DNA of 50,049 nt from Jeotgalibaca caeni. Its GTDB lineage: Bacteria; Bacillota; Bacilli; Lactobacillales; Aerococcaceae. Each line of letters begins with the position of its first letter. Position 1 is the first letter of the stretch. The translations under genes and the position numbers were made by a program. Below the pieces are notes generated by a model that saw nothing but the letters and a program-made list of their open reading frames with translations, did no database searches and was not told where the DNA came from. Of this stretch, positions 36,610 through 45,206 are shown piece after piece. The stretch lies in the NCBI RefSeq assembly GCF_028863945.1, contig NZ_JARBEA010000013.1, positions 1 to 50,049 of the forward strand, written 5' to 3'.

Positions 36610-37224
36610 CTATTGTAGCAAATTTTGCTTGTCTATAGTGATTTCAAACTCATATTCTTGATTTTCTTTATCAATTTGTATCAAATGGATGCCTTGTAAT
36701 TGATCCGTCTGTATACTGGTCAAGAGGACCGTCATCAATTCATTTTCTGCATCTATTGAAACAGGTACATCTTCAGCCAGCAGATTTGCAAACAGCCGTA
36801 ACGATTGCGCTACCGGTAGAGAAAAAGCGCCGAGCTGAATGTCTTTCACCTTCAGCTGCAAGTCACCATTCTCCTGGGAAAAAGGTTCGGCTTGTATCAA
36901 ATAAGAAACGGGTAAACCAAAAATTTGCCACTCTCCACTAAGATATACATTTCCAGCGATTTCAATTTGTGGCGTTACCTCTCCTTCTTGTGCTTCCAAA
37001 AATTGTTGCAGAAAGCCTTCCAAATCTTTCTCGTTCAACGTCACTTGTGCAACGAGCGAATCTTCGTTAGTAGTAGAAGTTTCAGTAGCTTGTTCAACTG
37101 GCATATTTTGGGGGTCTGTCGTAATCGCTGAAATGGCAGCAACAACTACCACTATATTTAATATAAGCAGGATGAAAAAGGCGACTTTCCAACCGGGTCG
37201 ATTTGAACGTGTTCTTTTTTCCAT
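36610..37224 (-). CDS. YpmS-like (DUF2140) membrane-anchored protein
   Basis: A 204-residue protein with a basic N-terminus, one membrane helix (about residues 13-35) and an extracytoplasmic domain carrying NVYLSGEWQIFGLPVSY, a pattern I associate with YpmS/DUF2140 proteins. Function is unknown. The ATG at 37222-37224 has GAGG upstream; earlier ATGs lack a ribosome binding site. First gene of the yozE-deoD-ctp-lepB-lepB-rbgA-rnhB series. An inverted repeat and then an IS element lie upstream. Confidence 0.75.
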   Translation of the reverse strand: MEKRTRSNRPGWKVAFFILLILNIVVVVAAISAITTDPQNMPVEQATETSTTNEDSLVAQVTLNEKDLEGFLQQFLEAQEGEVTPQIEIAGNVYLSGEWQIFGLPVSYLIQAEPFSQENGDLQLKVKDIQLGAFSLPVAQSLRLFANLLAEDVPVSIDAENELMTVLLTSIQTDQLQGIHLIQIDKENQEYEFEITIDKQNLLQ

Positions 37225-37259
37225 ATTCATCATCCTCGTAAGCATTCTATTTATTAATA

Positions 37260-37278
37260 ATATCACGCTTTGTGATAT
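37260..37278. promoter_or_regulatory. inverted repeat upstream of the YpmS-like gene
   Basis: ATATCAC (37260-37266), five bases, GTGATAT (37272-37278). It lies 36 bases before the ATG in an AT-rich region and may be an operator overlapping the promoter. I could not identify a convincing -35/-10 pair nearby. Confidence 0.35.
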
Positions 37279-37459
37279 AATGTCATCATATTGAGTGAAT
37301 CCTTTCCAAACTTAAGCATTATGGTGGTAAGTCAAGAGAATAGATTATAAATAGACAACCTAATTTCATAAAAAAGGGTGCACTGAACTAAACCGTCACG
37401 TATTCGAAAATACGTTCGGTTTATGTCTTCGGATAGTCGTCCTTAAGAAATAGTTTCTC

Positions 37460-38719
37460 TTAAGACTCCATCGCCTCCGATCTTGCGATATAGAGTTGGT
37501 GATCGCTTAGGAGTGCAAACACCAGACGCACTAATTTTCGTGCAGTTAAGACGAGGGCTCGTTTGTGTTGTTTTTTCGGTACTTCTTTATATTTTTTCTG
37601 GTAATAGGCTTCATACTCAGGAATATATCGTCTTACAGAGTTGGCAGCTTGAACTAAGTAATAACGTAAATAACGGTTTCCTGACTTAGACATCGGTGTC
37701 TTTTCTTTTTGATAGTTACCAGATTGATGTTTTGGCCAATAAAGACCAGCGTATTTTGCCAGTTGAGCTTCATGGTTAAATCGGTCAATTTGACCAACTT
37801 CAGCGATAATGCCTGCGGCATAAACAGGTCCAATTCCTGGAATGCTTAACAATGTTTTGGCGCTATCGATGGTTTCCATAATATTCTCAATGGCTTTATC
37901 AATGATTTTTATTTCTTGTTCAAATCCACGTATAACACGCATTTGAACACCTAGATTGATATCAATACTGTCTTGTGCTAGTTTGCCTAAGCGATAAGAG
38001 TCTGAGACAGATTTTCTAATGACTTTAGCTAATTTGACAGGATCTTTAAAGCGTCCTCGCCCAAACTTTTGAAGTAAAGCAGCTAGCTCAACGCTATTCA
38101 TTGTCCGAATCTCAGCCATTGAAATGTCGCCATTCATTAATTGAATCATCGTTGAACTAAACACAGAGGTGCTTATGTTTTCAGCTTTTAAGTCACTCGA
38201 AAGAGTGTTGCACTTGTAATAAAGATTTTCCACGTAGTGCTGCTGGGCTTCGGTCATCTGACGAATCAACTGATAGCGTGTACGAGTAAAACGTAGGAGA
38301 GCAACGAATTTTTCTTCTCGTGGTTGAGTTTTCGTATGCTTTCCAGTTGTTAAAAACTCAGCAATGATTTGGGCGTCTAATTTATCATTCTTTTCTTCTG
38401 TCCAGACTTTAGAAAAACGATGAATAACCCGCGGGTTTTCTACAATGGTTTCAACGTTAATCAGTTTCAACTCTGGATCATTTGAGAAGAATAAGGACGG
38501 ATGCATACTGTACTGACCAGTCGCTTCCATACCTACAAGTATTTTGTCAAAATCCAACTCCTCGTGAAAACGAAGGATTTGGTCTTTAATCATTGTGGCG
38601 CCTGACTCACTATTCGCTACTGTCTCTTGCCAAAGAATCGTATTGGTATCATCTTCACGTAAGAGAAAACAAGCATCAAGTTTCGCTTTACTTACGTCTA
38701 AACCGACAAATAATTTCAT
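37460..38719 (-). CDS. IS110-family transposase (DEDD recombinase)
   Basis: A 419-residue transposase. The N-terminal RuvC-like domain has Asp8 (VGLDVSKAKLD), Glu65 (GMEATGQY), Asp112 and Asp115 (KNDKLDAQIIAEF), the DEDD tetrad. The C-terminal Transposase_20 domain has LLSIPGIGPVYAAGIIAEVG and the conserved serines in HQSGNY (Ser333) and MSKSGNRYLRYY (Ser344), one of which is the likely nucleophile. No frameshift is seen. The ATG at 38717-38719 has AAAGGGGG about 10 bases upstream. Longer than the about 330-residue IS621 type. A hairpin, CTTAAGA with TCTTAAG, overlaps the stop. Confidence 0.93.
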   Translation of the reverse strand: MKLFVGLDVSKAKLDACFLLREDDTNTILWQETVANSESGATMIKDQILRFHEELDFDKILVGMEATGQYSMHPSLFFSNDPELKLINVETIVENPRVIHRFSKVWTEEKNDKLDAQIIAEFLTTGKHTKTQPREEKFVALLRFTRTRYQLIRQMTEAQQHYVENLYYKCNTLSSDLKAENISTSVFSSTMIQLMNGDISMAEIRTMNSVELAALLQKFGRGRFKDPVKLAKVIRKSVSDSYRLGKLAQDSIDINLGVQMRVIRGFEQEIKIIDKAIENIMETIDSAKTLLSIPGIGPVYAAGIIAEVGQIDRFNHEAQLAKYAGLYWPKHQSGNYQKEKTPMSKSGNRYLRYYLVQAANSVRRYIPEYEAYYQKKYKEVPKKQHKRALVLTARKLVRLVFALLSDHQLYIARSEAMES

Positions 38720-38789
38720 GGAAGGGTTCCCCCTTTCGTTATAAATTTGGAAGGTAAGCTTGGTCACTCCGGGCTATCCCTGTAACACA

Positions 38790-39045
38790 ATGCGTGCCTT
38801 AACCTCGCGCATAAGTATTTAACTCGTTTCTTGTGTAGCTGCCAAGACCGAAGGTTTCCTAAGACCAACGGACACAAGAACCAAGCCATACAGCTTATGA
38901 GTAAATAGTCTCAACATTGTGACGGGAAGCATGCTTAATGAGTAGTCGAACTACAAGGAGGGGAAAGCTTCATCCCATTTAGAACCATCTTCCATCTAGT
39001 TCTATTTTACACAGAAACAGCACGGAATGACCAAGCGATAACCAA
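38790..39045 (-). ncRNA. candidate IS110 bridge RNA
   Basis: The non-coding end upstream of the transposase is highly structured on the minus strand. A 9-bp stem TTCTTGTGT / ACACAAGAA (38872-38880 with 38828-38836) encloses a loop with two near-identical 11-mers, CCGTTGGTCTT and CCTTCGGTCTT. There is also a GTAGT-TCG-ACTAC hairpin (38942-38954), and TAGAAC with GTTCTA (38980-39004). In IS110-group elements the bridge RNA that pairs with target and donor DNA is encoded here, in this orientation. Limits are approximate and no guide match was proven. Confidence 0.45.
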
Positions 39046-39104
39046 GATATTTAATTATCAAAGAACTAAAGTGAATGGAACATCAAAAGCGACTTTTTGA
39101 AATT

Positions 39105-39126
39105 TTTCTCCCCCATGGGGGAGAAA
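39105..39126. repeat. perfect 22-bp palindrome beside the IS end
   Basis: TTTCTCCCCCA / TGGGGGAGAAA with no spacer, nested in a wider GAATGGA...TCCATTC pair (39073-39079 with about 39128-39136). Could be an operator for trhA or the structured target site of the IS. Confidence 0.6.
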
Positions 39127-39161
39127 GCTCCATTCTTTCAAACAGTTAATCAATCAACTAA

Positions 39162-39180
39162 GTTAAGAACAATTCTTAAC
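39162..39180. promoter_or_regulatory. inverted repeat in the trhA promoter region
   Basis: GTTAAGAA (39162-39169), CAA, TTCTTAAC (39173-39180) lies 30 bases upstream of the trhA ATG, where the promoter must be, so a regulator binding here would control trhA. No -35 box was clear. Confidence 0.5.
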
Positions 39181-39209
39181 TACAAACTTATTATACGAGG
39201 AGGTTTATT

Positions 39210-39857
39210 ATGTCAGTACAACCATTAGCAAAAAAACGGACACAAGTGATTAATGAGGTCTTGAATGCAGCCACCCATGGAATTGGTACTCTGTTAAGTA
39301 TCGTTGCGCTTGTTTTCCTTATTATGAAAGGAATTCAATCGAATAGTAGCCTGCATCTAACAGCTTATTTAATTTATGGTATTTCCATGATTTTACTGTT
39401 CTTGTCGTCTACTCTTTATCATAGTTTCAGCTTTACTCGTTATCACAAAGTATTTCGGTATATCGATCATGCTTCGATTTATCTACTGATTGCTGGAACA
39501 TACACACCTTTTTGCTTAATCGCATTAAATGGAACCGGAGCAAACGTCCTCTTCTTCACTGTATGGGGAATTGCGCTAGTAGGCGTGATTTTTAAGATTT
39601 TCTTTGTAGGAAAACTAAACCGTCTCTCCACGTTCCTTTACTTAGGAATGGGTTGGCTCGCTATCTTTATGATTCGCCCGCTTTATCAAACGCTTGATAT
39701 GGGTGGTTTGTGGTTACTTATACTAGGTGGTCTATTTTACAGTTTAGGTACGATTTTCTACAGCAACAAAAAATTTGGATACATGCATGTCATCTGGCAT
39801 TTATTCGTCTTAGCTGGAGCAGCTAGCCATTACTTTGCCATTCTTTTATACGTATAA
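39210..39857 (+). CDS. trhA: PAQR-family membrane homeostasis protein TrhA (hemolysin III)
   Basis: A 215-residue seven-helix membrane protein of the hemolysin III/YqfA family, now called TrhA and linked to membrane fluidity. Conserved metal-binding positions are visible: EVLNAATHGIG, SSTLYHSF, RYIDHASIY and HVIWHLFVLAGAASHYFA. AGGAGG precedes the ATG at 39210. The name 'hemolysin III' does not mean this is a toxin. It ends at the hairpin of repeat copy B. Confidence 0.92.
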   Translation: MSVQPLAKKRTQVINEVLNAATHGIGTLLSIVALVFLIMKGIQSNSSLHLTAYLIYGISMILLFLSSTLYHSFSFTRYHKVFRYIDHASIYLLIAGTYTPFCLIALNGTGANVLFFTVWGIALVGVIFKIFFVGKLNRLSTFLYLGMGWLAIFMIRPLYQTLDMGGLWLLILGGLFYSLGTIFYSNKKFGYMHVIWHLFVLAGAASHYFAILLYV

Positions 39858-39870
39858 ATAAATTTCAAAT

Positions 39871-39905
39871 AGGAAGAGGCTGGGAAAAAATCCCAGCCTC
39901 TTCCT
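39871..39905. terminator. terminator shared by trhA and dfrA
   Basis: A perfect 15-bp stem (39871-39885 with 39891-39905, core GAGGCTGGGA) with an A5 loop. It forms the end of repeat copy B. The flanking sequence lacks a long T run on either side, so termination may be partial. Confidence 0.75.
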
Positions 39906-40004
39906 CGTATACGAATATCTGCCTCTTAAACGTGCTTCAAAAGATAGACCCGACAATAGTTTGTCATGATTGTTCATACTTTAGCTGCTTAAGGTTTTGG
40001 TACC
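39871..40004 (-). repeat. 3'-UTR repeat element, copy B
   Basis: The minus-strand reading matches copy A (2229-2360) from TACCA..CC.TAAGCAGCTAAAG through ATATTCGTATAC to the hairpin. Here it follows dfrA in the same relative orientation as copy A follows the HTH gene. The two hairpin arms differ between copies but remain paired (GCGGCTGGGAC versus GAGGCTGGGA), a sign that the stem is under selection. Confidence 0.85.
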
Positions 40005-40011
40005 ACTTTGG

Positions 40012-40494
40012 TTATTTCTTAACGAATTTTTGGAAAACATGAGGATAAATATTTTTTTCATCCAAAATTCCATCGATTTCTTCTTCTACTTGCCATTCGT
40101 CCCAGTTCACAGCTGGGAAAAAGGTATCTCCATCAAAATCGCCGATAATTTTCGTTCTCCATAAAACATCTGCAAGCGGCAAAAACATCTGATAGATTTC
40201 GCTGCCACCAATAACGTACATATCTTTTCCCTTTATCATGGTGTGCAAGGAATCTAGATCATGAATAACTGTAGCTCCTGGAGCTTCGTAATCTTTTTGC
40301 CGGGTTAGAACGATATTATTTCGTCCCGGTAGAGGCCTTCTCTTCATGCTCTCAAACGTCTTGCGGCCCATTAATACCGTATGACCCATAGTGGTGTTTT
40401 TGAAAAATTTCATATCATTTGGTAAGCGCCAAGGCAATCCACCATCTTTACCGATTGCACCTTGTTCATCTTCTGCCCATATTAAACAAATCAT
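40012..40494 (-). CDS. dfrA: dihydrofolate reductase
   Basis: A 160-residue DHFR reducing dihydrofolate to tetrahydrofolate with NADPH. Signatures: MICLIWAEDEQGAIGKDGGL, PWRLPNDMKFFKNTTMG, MGRKTFESM and YVIGGSEIYQMFLP. The ATG at 40492-40494 has AAGAAGGGGG at seven bases; the earlier ATG, nine codons up, overlaps thyA. It sits directly after thyA, the standard pairing because thymidylate synthase produces dihydrofolate. Looks chromosomal, not an acquired resistance form. Confidence 0.96.
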   Translation of the reverse strand: MICLIWAEDEQGAIGKDGGLPWRLPNDMKFFKNTTMGHTVLMGRKTFESMKRRPLPGRNNIVLTRQKDYEAPGATVIHDLDSLHTMIKGKDMYVIGGSEIYQMFLPLADVLWRTKIIGDFDGDTFFPAVNWDEWQVEEEIDGILDEKNIYPHVFQKFVKK

Positions 40495-40510
40495 CCTGTT
40501 TCCCCCTTCT

Positions 40511-41458
40511 TTATACAGCAATCGGAGCCTTGATACGTGGGTGGCTCTGATAGCCTTTTAAGATGATATCTTCCTTTTCCATTTCAAAAATCGATTTTTC
40601 TGGATTTTTAATCACGAGTTCAGGAAGTGGGTAGGGTTCGCGTGTCAGCTGTTCGTTTATTTGATCCAAATGATTAAGATACAGATGTGCGTCACCAAAA
40701 GTATGAATAAAATCGCCCACCTCTAAACCGGTCTCGTTGGCAATCAGATGTGTAAGCAGGGCGTAGCTGGCGATATTAAAGGGCACTCCAAGAAAGACAT
40801 CCGCGCTTCGTTGATAGAGCTGGCAGCTCAATTTTCCGTCCGCTACATAAAACTGGAATAACGTGTGACAAGGTGGCAACGCCATATGAGGCACATCTTC
40901 AGGGTTCCAAGCGGAAACAATTAAACGTCTAGAATCCGGTTTCTGTTTGATCATTTCAATCACATCTTTTAACTGATCAATGGTTGCACCTTGGCTCGTT
41001 TTCCATCGTCTCCATTGGGAACCATAGATATTTCCCAACTCGCCAAATTCCTTTGCAAACGCATCGTCTTGTAACACTTTGTCACGAAATGTTACCATTT
41101 GTGACTTATATTCTTCATTAAATGCTTCGTCAACTAAAGAGCGTTTTCCAAAATCTGTCATATCAGGTCCTTGATAGACATCTGATTGGACGTAGCGCTC
41201 AAACGCCCACTCATCCCATATATGGTTGTTATTTTCTAACAAGTACCGAATATTGGTGTCACCCTTTAGAAACCATAGAAGTTCACTTTTAATAAGACCA
41301 AAAGCTGTCTTTTTGGTAGTAAGGAGAGGAAAGCCTTCTGAAAGATTGAATCTCATTTGATAACCAAAAACACTTTTTGTTCCTGTTCCAGTTCGATCTT
41401 CTTTCACTGTACCTTCTGCCAAAATCTTCCTCGCTAAATCCAAATATTGTTGTGTCAT
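40511..41458 (-). CDS. thyA: thymidylate synthase
   Basis: A 315-residue thymidylate synthase methylating dUMP with methylenetetrahydrofolate. Catalytic Cys lies in [30 protein letters not shown] and [15 protein letters not shown] are family motifs. It is longer than the 264-residue enteric form by an insertion around residues 85-135, as is usual in lactobacilli-type enzymes. Co-transcribed with abcF (15 bp gap) and dfrA. Confidence 0.96.
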   Translation of the reverse strand: MTQQYLDLARKILAEGTVKEDRTGTGTKSVFGYQMRFNLSEGFPLLTTKKTAFGLIKSELLWFLKGDTNIRYLLENNNHIWDEWAFERYVQSDVYQGPDMTDFGKRSLVDEAFNEEYKSQMVTFRDKVLQDDAFAKEFGELGNIYGSQWRRWKTSQGATIDQLKDVIEMIKQKPDSRRLIVSAWNPEDVPHMALPPCHTLFQFYVADGKLSCQLYQRSADVFLGVPFNIASYALLTHLIANETGLEVGDFIHTFGDAHLYLNHLDQINEQLTREPYPLPELVIKNPEKSIFEMEKEDIILKGYQSHPRIKAPIAV

Positions 41459-41473
41459 CTTCTTCGCACCTTC

Positions 41474-43366
41474 CTACTCGTTCGCGTACTGGCTCAAGTA
41501 TTCATAACGATCCCACTTTTTCGCTAAATCTGCTTCCATTTTTTCCAATCGTTCTTGTAATTCTGCTAGTTTAGAATAGTCACTAGCATTTGTTGCCATC
41601 TCTTCTTTGATTCCTTCAATTTCTTCTTCTTGCACCATGATTTTTTCTTCGATAGAAGACCATTCAAGTTTTTCACTATACGTAAGTTTCTTTTTATCCT
41701 TCTTACTATCTTCCTCTGGCTCTACCTTGTTTTCTTGTTTTTGTGAGGGTTGAGTAGATGATCTTTGTGCTTGGTTCTCTAAATACTCGCTCATGTTGCC
41801 ATAATATAATACAGGACCATCTGGCTCATCAATCGCAATAACCTTATCTGCTACTTTATCTAAGAAGTACCGGTCGTGGGAAACTACTAATACGGCACCT
41901 GCGAATGTGGATAGATAATCTTCCAACACAGTTAACGTATCCAAATCTAAATCATTTGTTGGTTCATCAAATAGCAGTACATTTGGTTGATTCATTAGCA
42001 GCTTCAGTAGATACAGGCGTCGTCTTTCTCCTCCAGACAAAGTACGGATTAAATTTCCATGCATTTCTTTCGGGAAAAGGAATGTTTCTAATAATTCGGT
42101 TACTCGTACGGTCGTACCGTCTATTCGTTTTGCTTCCTCAGCAAGTTCTTGCAAATAAGTGATTACTCGTTTATCTTCTGGGAATGGCTCCATTAATTGA
42201 CGATAATATCCGATACGAACCGTTTCGCCTACCACCATGTTTCCAGATACAGGTTGTATTTCCCCTGCCAACATTTTCAAAAAGGTAGTTTTCCCTGATC
42301 CGTTTTTCCCCACGATACCGATTCGATCATCGGACTGAAAAATATGGCTAAAATGATTAAAGATTGTTTTTTCGCCTGCTCTTAACGTAACATTTTCTAA
42401 ATTAAAGACTCGTTTGCCTAAACGGGACCCTTCAAGAGCGATTTCTAATTGCTTTTCTTCTCCATTTTGCTGTTTCACTGCTTCATCAAGCGACTCAAAA
42501 CGTTGAATACGTGCTTGTTGTTTCGTCGTACGTGCTTTTGCGCCTTTACGCATCCATGCTAATTCATTTTTATAAAGGCGGACTTGCTTCTCGTCCATTC
42601 GCTGCTGAATCGCTTCACGTTCAGCTTTTTGCTCTAAGTAGGTAGCATAGTTTCCGATATAACTCTCTATTTTTCCTTGTCGTAGCTCTAGCATATGATT
42701 CGTCACACGCTCAAGGAAATAACGATCGTGGGTAACAAGTAACAAAGCACCCTTGTATTGGGAGAGATACTTCTCTAACCAAATAATTGCATCAACATCC
42801 AAGTGGTTCGTTGGCTCGTCCAGTAATAATAAATCAGGAGCTTGAATTAGTACCTGTGCTAAACCAATTCGTTTCCTCTGACCTCCAGAGAGCTCCTTCA
42901 CTGGTTGATTGAGGTTTGTAATACCTAGTTGATTTAGAATGCTCTTAAACTGTACATCTGCCTGCCAGGCATCTTGACGGTTCATTTCTTGTTCCGCCCG
43001 TGTGTATGCTTCCTGATATTTTTGGTTGGAACTGTCTTTGGTTAAGTTCGCAATTGCCTCTTCATAATTGCGTACCACTTTAACCAGTGGCGCTTCGCCT
43101 GTAAAAACCGCTTCAAAGACTGTTTGTTGATCGTCAAATTGCGGATCTTGCGGAAGATACGCGATACGGTATTGGCTTGGTTTGTCGATCGTACCTGAAT
43201 CCGCTGTATCTACTCCTGCAATTACTTTCATCAGCGAGCTTTTTCCACTTCCGTTTTGGCCAATTAAGCCGACAGATTCTCCTTCACGAATGGTAAAGGA
43301 TATTTGATGAAATAATGGCTTTATCCCATATGTTTTCGATAGTTCAATTACATTTAAGTCTTTCAT
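41474..43366 (-). CDS. ABC-F family ATPase (Uup/YfmR-like)
   Basis: A 630-residue protein with two ABC domains, no membrane segments, and a C-terminal coiled coil (about residues 545-625). Walker A GQNGSGKSS and GKNGSGKTT; signatures LSGGQRKRIGLAQVLIQ and LSGGERRRLYLLKLL; Walker B DEPTNHLD and DEPTNDLD. ABC-F proteins act on the ribosome rather than transport. The C-terminal coiled coil fits Uup/YfmR, linked to relief of stalled translation. It heads the thyA-dfrA transcript. Confidence 0.9.
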   Translation of the reverse strand: MKDLNVIELSKTYGIKPLFHQISFTIREGESVGLIGQNGSGKSSLMKVIAGVDTADSGTIDKPSQYRIAYLPQDPQFDDQQTVFEAVFTGEAPLVKVVRNYEEAIANLTKDSSNQKYQEAYTRAEQEMNRQDAWQADVQFKSILNQLGITNLNQPVKELSGGQRKRIGLAQVLIQAPDLLLLDEPTNHLDVDAIIWLEKYLSQYKGALLLVTHDRYFLERVTNHMLELRQGKIESYIGNYATYLEQKAEREAIQQRMDEKQVRLYKNELAWMRKGAKARTTKQQARIQRFESLDEAVKQQNGEEKQLEIALEGSRLGKRVFNLENVTLRAGEKTIFNHFSHIFQSDDRIGIVGKNGSGKTTFLKMLAGEIQPVSGNMVVGETVRIGYYRQLMEPFPEDKRVITYLQELAEEAKRIDGTTVRVTELLETFLFPKEMHGNLIRTLSGGERRRLYLLKLLMNQPNVLLFDEPTNDLDLDTLTVLEDYLSTFAGAVLVVSHDRYFLDKVADKVIAIDEPDGPVLYYGNMSEYLENQAQRSSTQPSQKQENKVEPEEDSKKDKKKLTYSEKLEWSSIEEKIMVQEEEIEGIKEEMATNASDYSKLAELQERLEKMEADLAKKWDRYEYLSQYANE

Positions 43367-43450
43367 GCTTTATTTCATCCTTTATCATTATATTCTGCGC
43401 TAAACTCATCCTTCAGTATAGCCTATTTTAAGGACTTATAGTAGCAGAAC

Positions 43451-45121
43451 TTAGAACAGTCCTGTTATCGTACCGTCCTCCAGCACGTCCATGTTCAGTG
43501 CTGCAGGTTCTTTTGGCAAACCGGGCATGGTTAAAATATCTCCGGTTAAAGCTACAATAAACCCAGCACCGATTTTAGGAATAAACTCCCTAATCGTGAT
43601 TGTAAAACCGGCTGGTCTTCCAAGCGCTTTTGGTTGATCAGACAAGGAGTACTGTGTCTTTGCCATACAAATCGGTAACGTACTCCAACCGTGTTTCTTA
43701 AACAGCTTCATTTGAGTGAGCGCCTTTGGTGTATACTGTACGGCTGCACCGCCATAAATCTCTTCGACAATCCGATTAATCTTCTGTTCCATACTGGAAT
43801 CTGCTTCATAGAGCGGAATGAAGGGAGCTGTATTTTGGGTAGCTGTAAGAACGGCTTGAGCCAAATCAACACCACCTGCTGCCCCATTTTCCCAAACAGA
43901 GGCAACAACACATGGCACGCCTTTATTCAGGCATAAGTCTTTTATTGTATTTAATTCTGCTTCGCTATCATAAATAAATTGATTAATACCGACAACAACT
44001 GGAACACCATAACGCTGCATATTTTCGATGTGTTTTTCAAGATTAGTAAAACCACTTCGAACGGCTTCCACGTTTTCTTCTTTTGTCAGTTCCGTTACGT
44101 TGACACCGCCATGCATTTTGAGGGAGCGGACCGTTGCGACAATGACCACTGCATCCGGCGATTTCCCAAGTACAGGCACCTTGATGTCTAAGAATTTCTC
44201 TGCTCCCAAGTCTGCTCCAAAACCAGCCTCTGTAACGACATAATCAGCTACTTTCAAGGCAGTCTTTGTCGCAATCACACTGTTGCATCCATGGGCAATA
44301 TTAGCAAAAGGACCGCCATGGACGAATGCAGGCGTATGCTCCAACGTCTGCACCAAGTTAGGTTCAAGAGCGTCCTTCAACAATAGTGTAAGCGCGCCTT
44401 CCATTTTTAAATCACGAACAGTGATTGGCTGACGATTAACATTGTAGCCAATCATAATGTTTCCGAGCCGTTCTTTCAGGTCTTTTAAGGAAGTAGCGAG
44501 ACACAGGATGGCCATAATTTCGCTAGCTACGGTAATATCAAAACCGTCTTCACGAGGAACGCCATTACTAACCCCACCCAAACCAACTACAACATTTCGT
44601 AAGGCACGATCATTAATATCTAAAACCCGCTTCCAAGTGATTCGTCGCTGGTCGATTTGTAAGGCATTTCCTTGATGAATATGATTGTCAATAAAGGCAG
44701 CCAAGGCATTGTTTGTTGCTGTAATGGCATGCATGTCTCCCGTAAAATGAAGATTAATTTCATCCATCGGTTGGACTTGTGCATATCCGCCCCCTGCAGC
44801 TCCACCTTTCATTCCCATCGTTGGACCCATGGAAGGTTCTCGCAAGGCAATCATTGTCTTTTGACCGATTTTCGAAAGTGCATCGCCTAACCCTACCGTC
44901 ATGGTCGATTTTCCTTCTCCAGCAGGAGTTGGGTTAATCGCTGTTACTAGAATAAGCTTGCCATCTGGGTTATTTTCCAAAGCCTGGATGGTTTCCCAAT
45001 CCACTTTGGCCTTATATTTTCCATACTGTTTCAAGTTTTCTTTCGATAAGCCAATCTTTTCTGCAATTTGTTCAATCGGTAGCATTTCATTCTCTTGGGC
45101 AATCTGAATGTCTGTTTTCAT
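43451..45121 (-). CDS. fhs: formate-tetrahydrofolate ligase
   Basis: A 556-residue ligase making 10-formyl-tetrahydrofolate from formate, ATP and THF. P-loop [18 protein letters not shown] and the signatures [20 protein letters not shown] and [17 protein letters not shown] are present. The ATG at 45119-45121 with GAGGAG upstream gives the usual family length; upstream in-frame ATGs run into the P-II gene terminator. It uses formate that PflB makes, linking fermentation to one-carbon metabolism. Confidence 0.96.
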   Translation of the reverse strand: MKTDIQIAQENEMLPIEQIAEKIGLSKENLKQYGKYKAKVDWETIQALENNPDGKLILVTAINPTPAGEGKSTMTVGLGDALSKIGQKTMIALREPSMGPTMGMKGGAAGGGYAQVQPMDEINLHFTGDMHAITATNNALAAFIDNHIHQGNALQIDQRRITWKRVLDINDRALRNVVVGLGGVSNGVPREDGFDITVASEIMAILCLATSLKDLKERLGNIMIGYNVNRQPITVRDLKMEGALTLLLKDALEPNLVQTLEHTPAFVHGGPFANIAHGCNSVIATKTALKVADYVVTEAGFGADLGAEKFLDIKVPVLGKSPDAVVIVATVRSLKMHGGVNVTELTKEENVEAVRSGFTNLEKHIENMQRYGVPVVVGINQFIYDSEAELNTIKDLCLNKGVPCVVASVWENGAAGGVDLAQAVLTATQNTAPFIPLYEADSSMEQKINRIVEEIYGGAAVQYTPKALTQMKLFKKHGWSTLPICMAKTQYSLSDQPKALGRPAGFTITIREFIPKIGAGFIVALTGDILTMPGLPKEPAALNMDVLEDGTITGLF

Positions 45122-45160
45122 GATATCCGCTCCTCTTCTTCCTATTGCATCTATTTTACC

Positions 45161-45196
45161 AAAAAAAGAGAGAGGCAGGAATGTTTTCCCGCCTCT
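45161..45196 (-). terminator. terminator of the P-II/DUF1538 operon
   Basis: AGAGGCAGGAA (45171-45181) pairs with TTCCCGCCTCT (45186-45196, one GU pair in the RNA) around TGTT, followed on the minus strand by CTCTTTTTTT. Confidence 0.9.
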
Positions 45197-45206
45197 TCCG
45201 ATAAGC

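Larger units (their letters stand above)
37385..39070 (-). mobile_element. IS110-group insertion sequence (ends approximate)
   Basis: The 419-residue transposase, a short downstream end (about 75 bp) and a long structured upstream end (about 350 bp) give about 1.69 kb, typical of the IS110 group. This group lacks terminal inverted repeats, so the ends are hard to place. I use the direct repeat GAACTAAA at 37385-37392 and 39063-39070 as a tentative boundary; it could be coincidence. The element sits in the divergent gap between the YpmS-like gene and trhA, interrupting no gene. Confidence 0.7.

Noticed and set aside
39210-39857. Haemolysin or toxin function
   Set aside because: The hemolysin III name is historical; motifs are those of TrhA/PAQR membrane proteins, which are not secreted toxins.
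40012-40494. Acquired trimethoprim-resistance dfr gene
   Set aside because: It sits in the thyA-dfrA pair with native codon use, and no integron or mobile element touches it.
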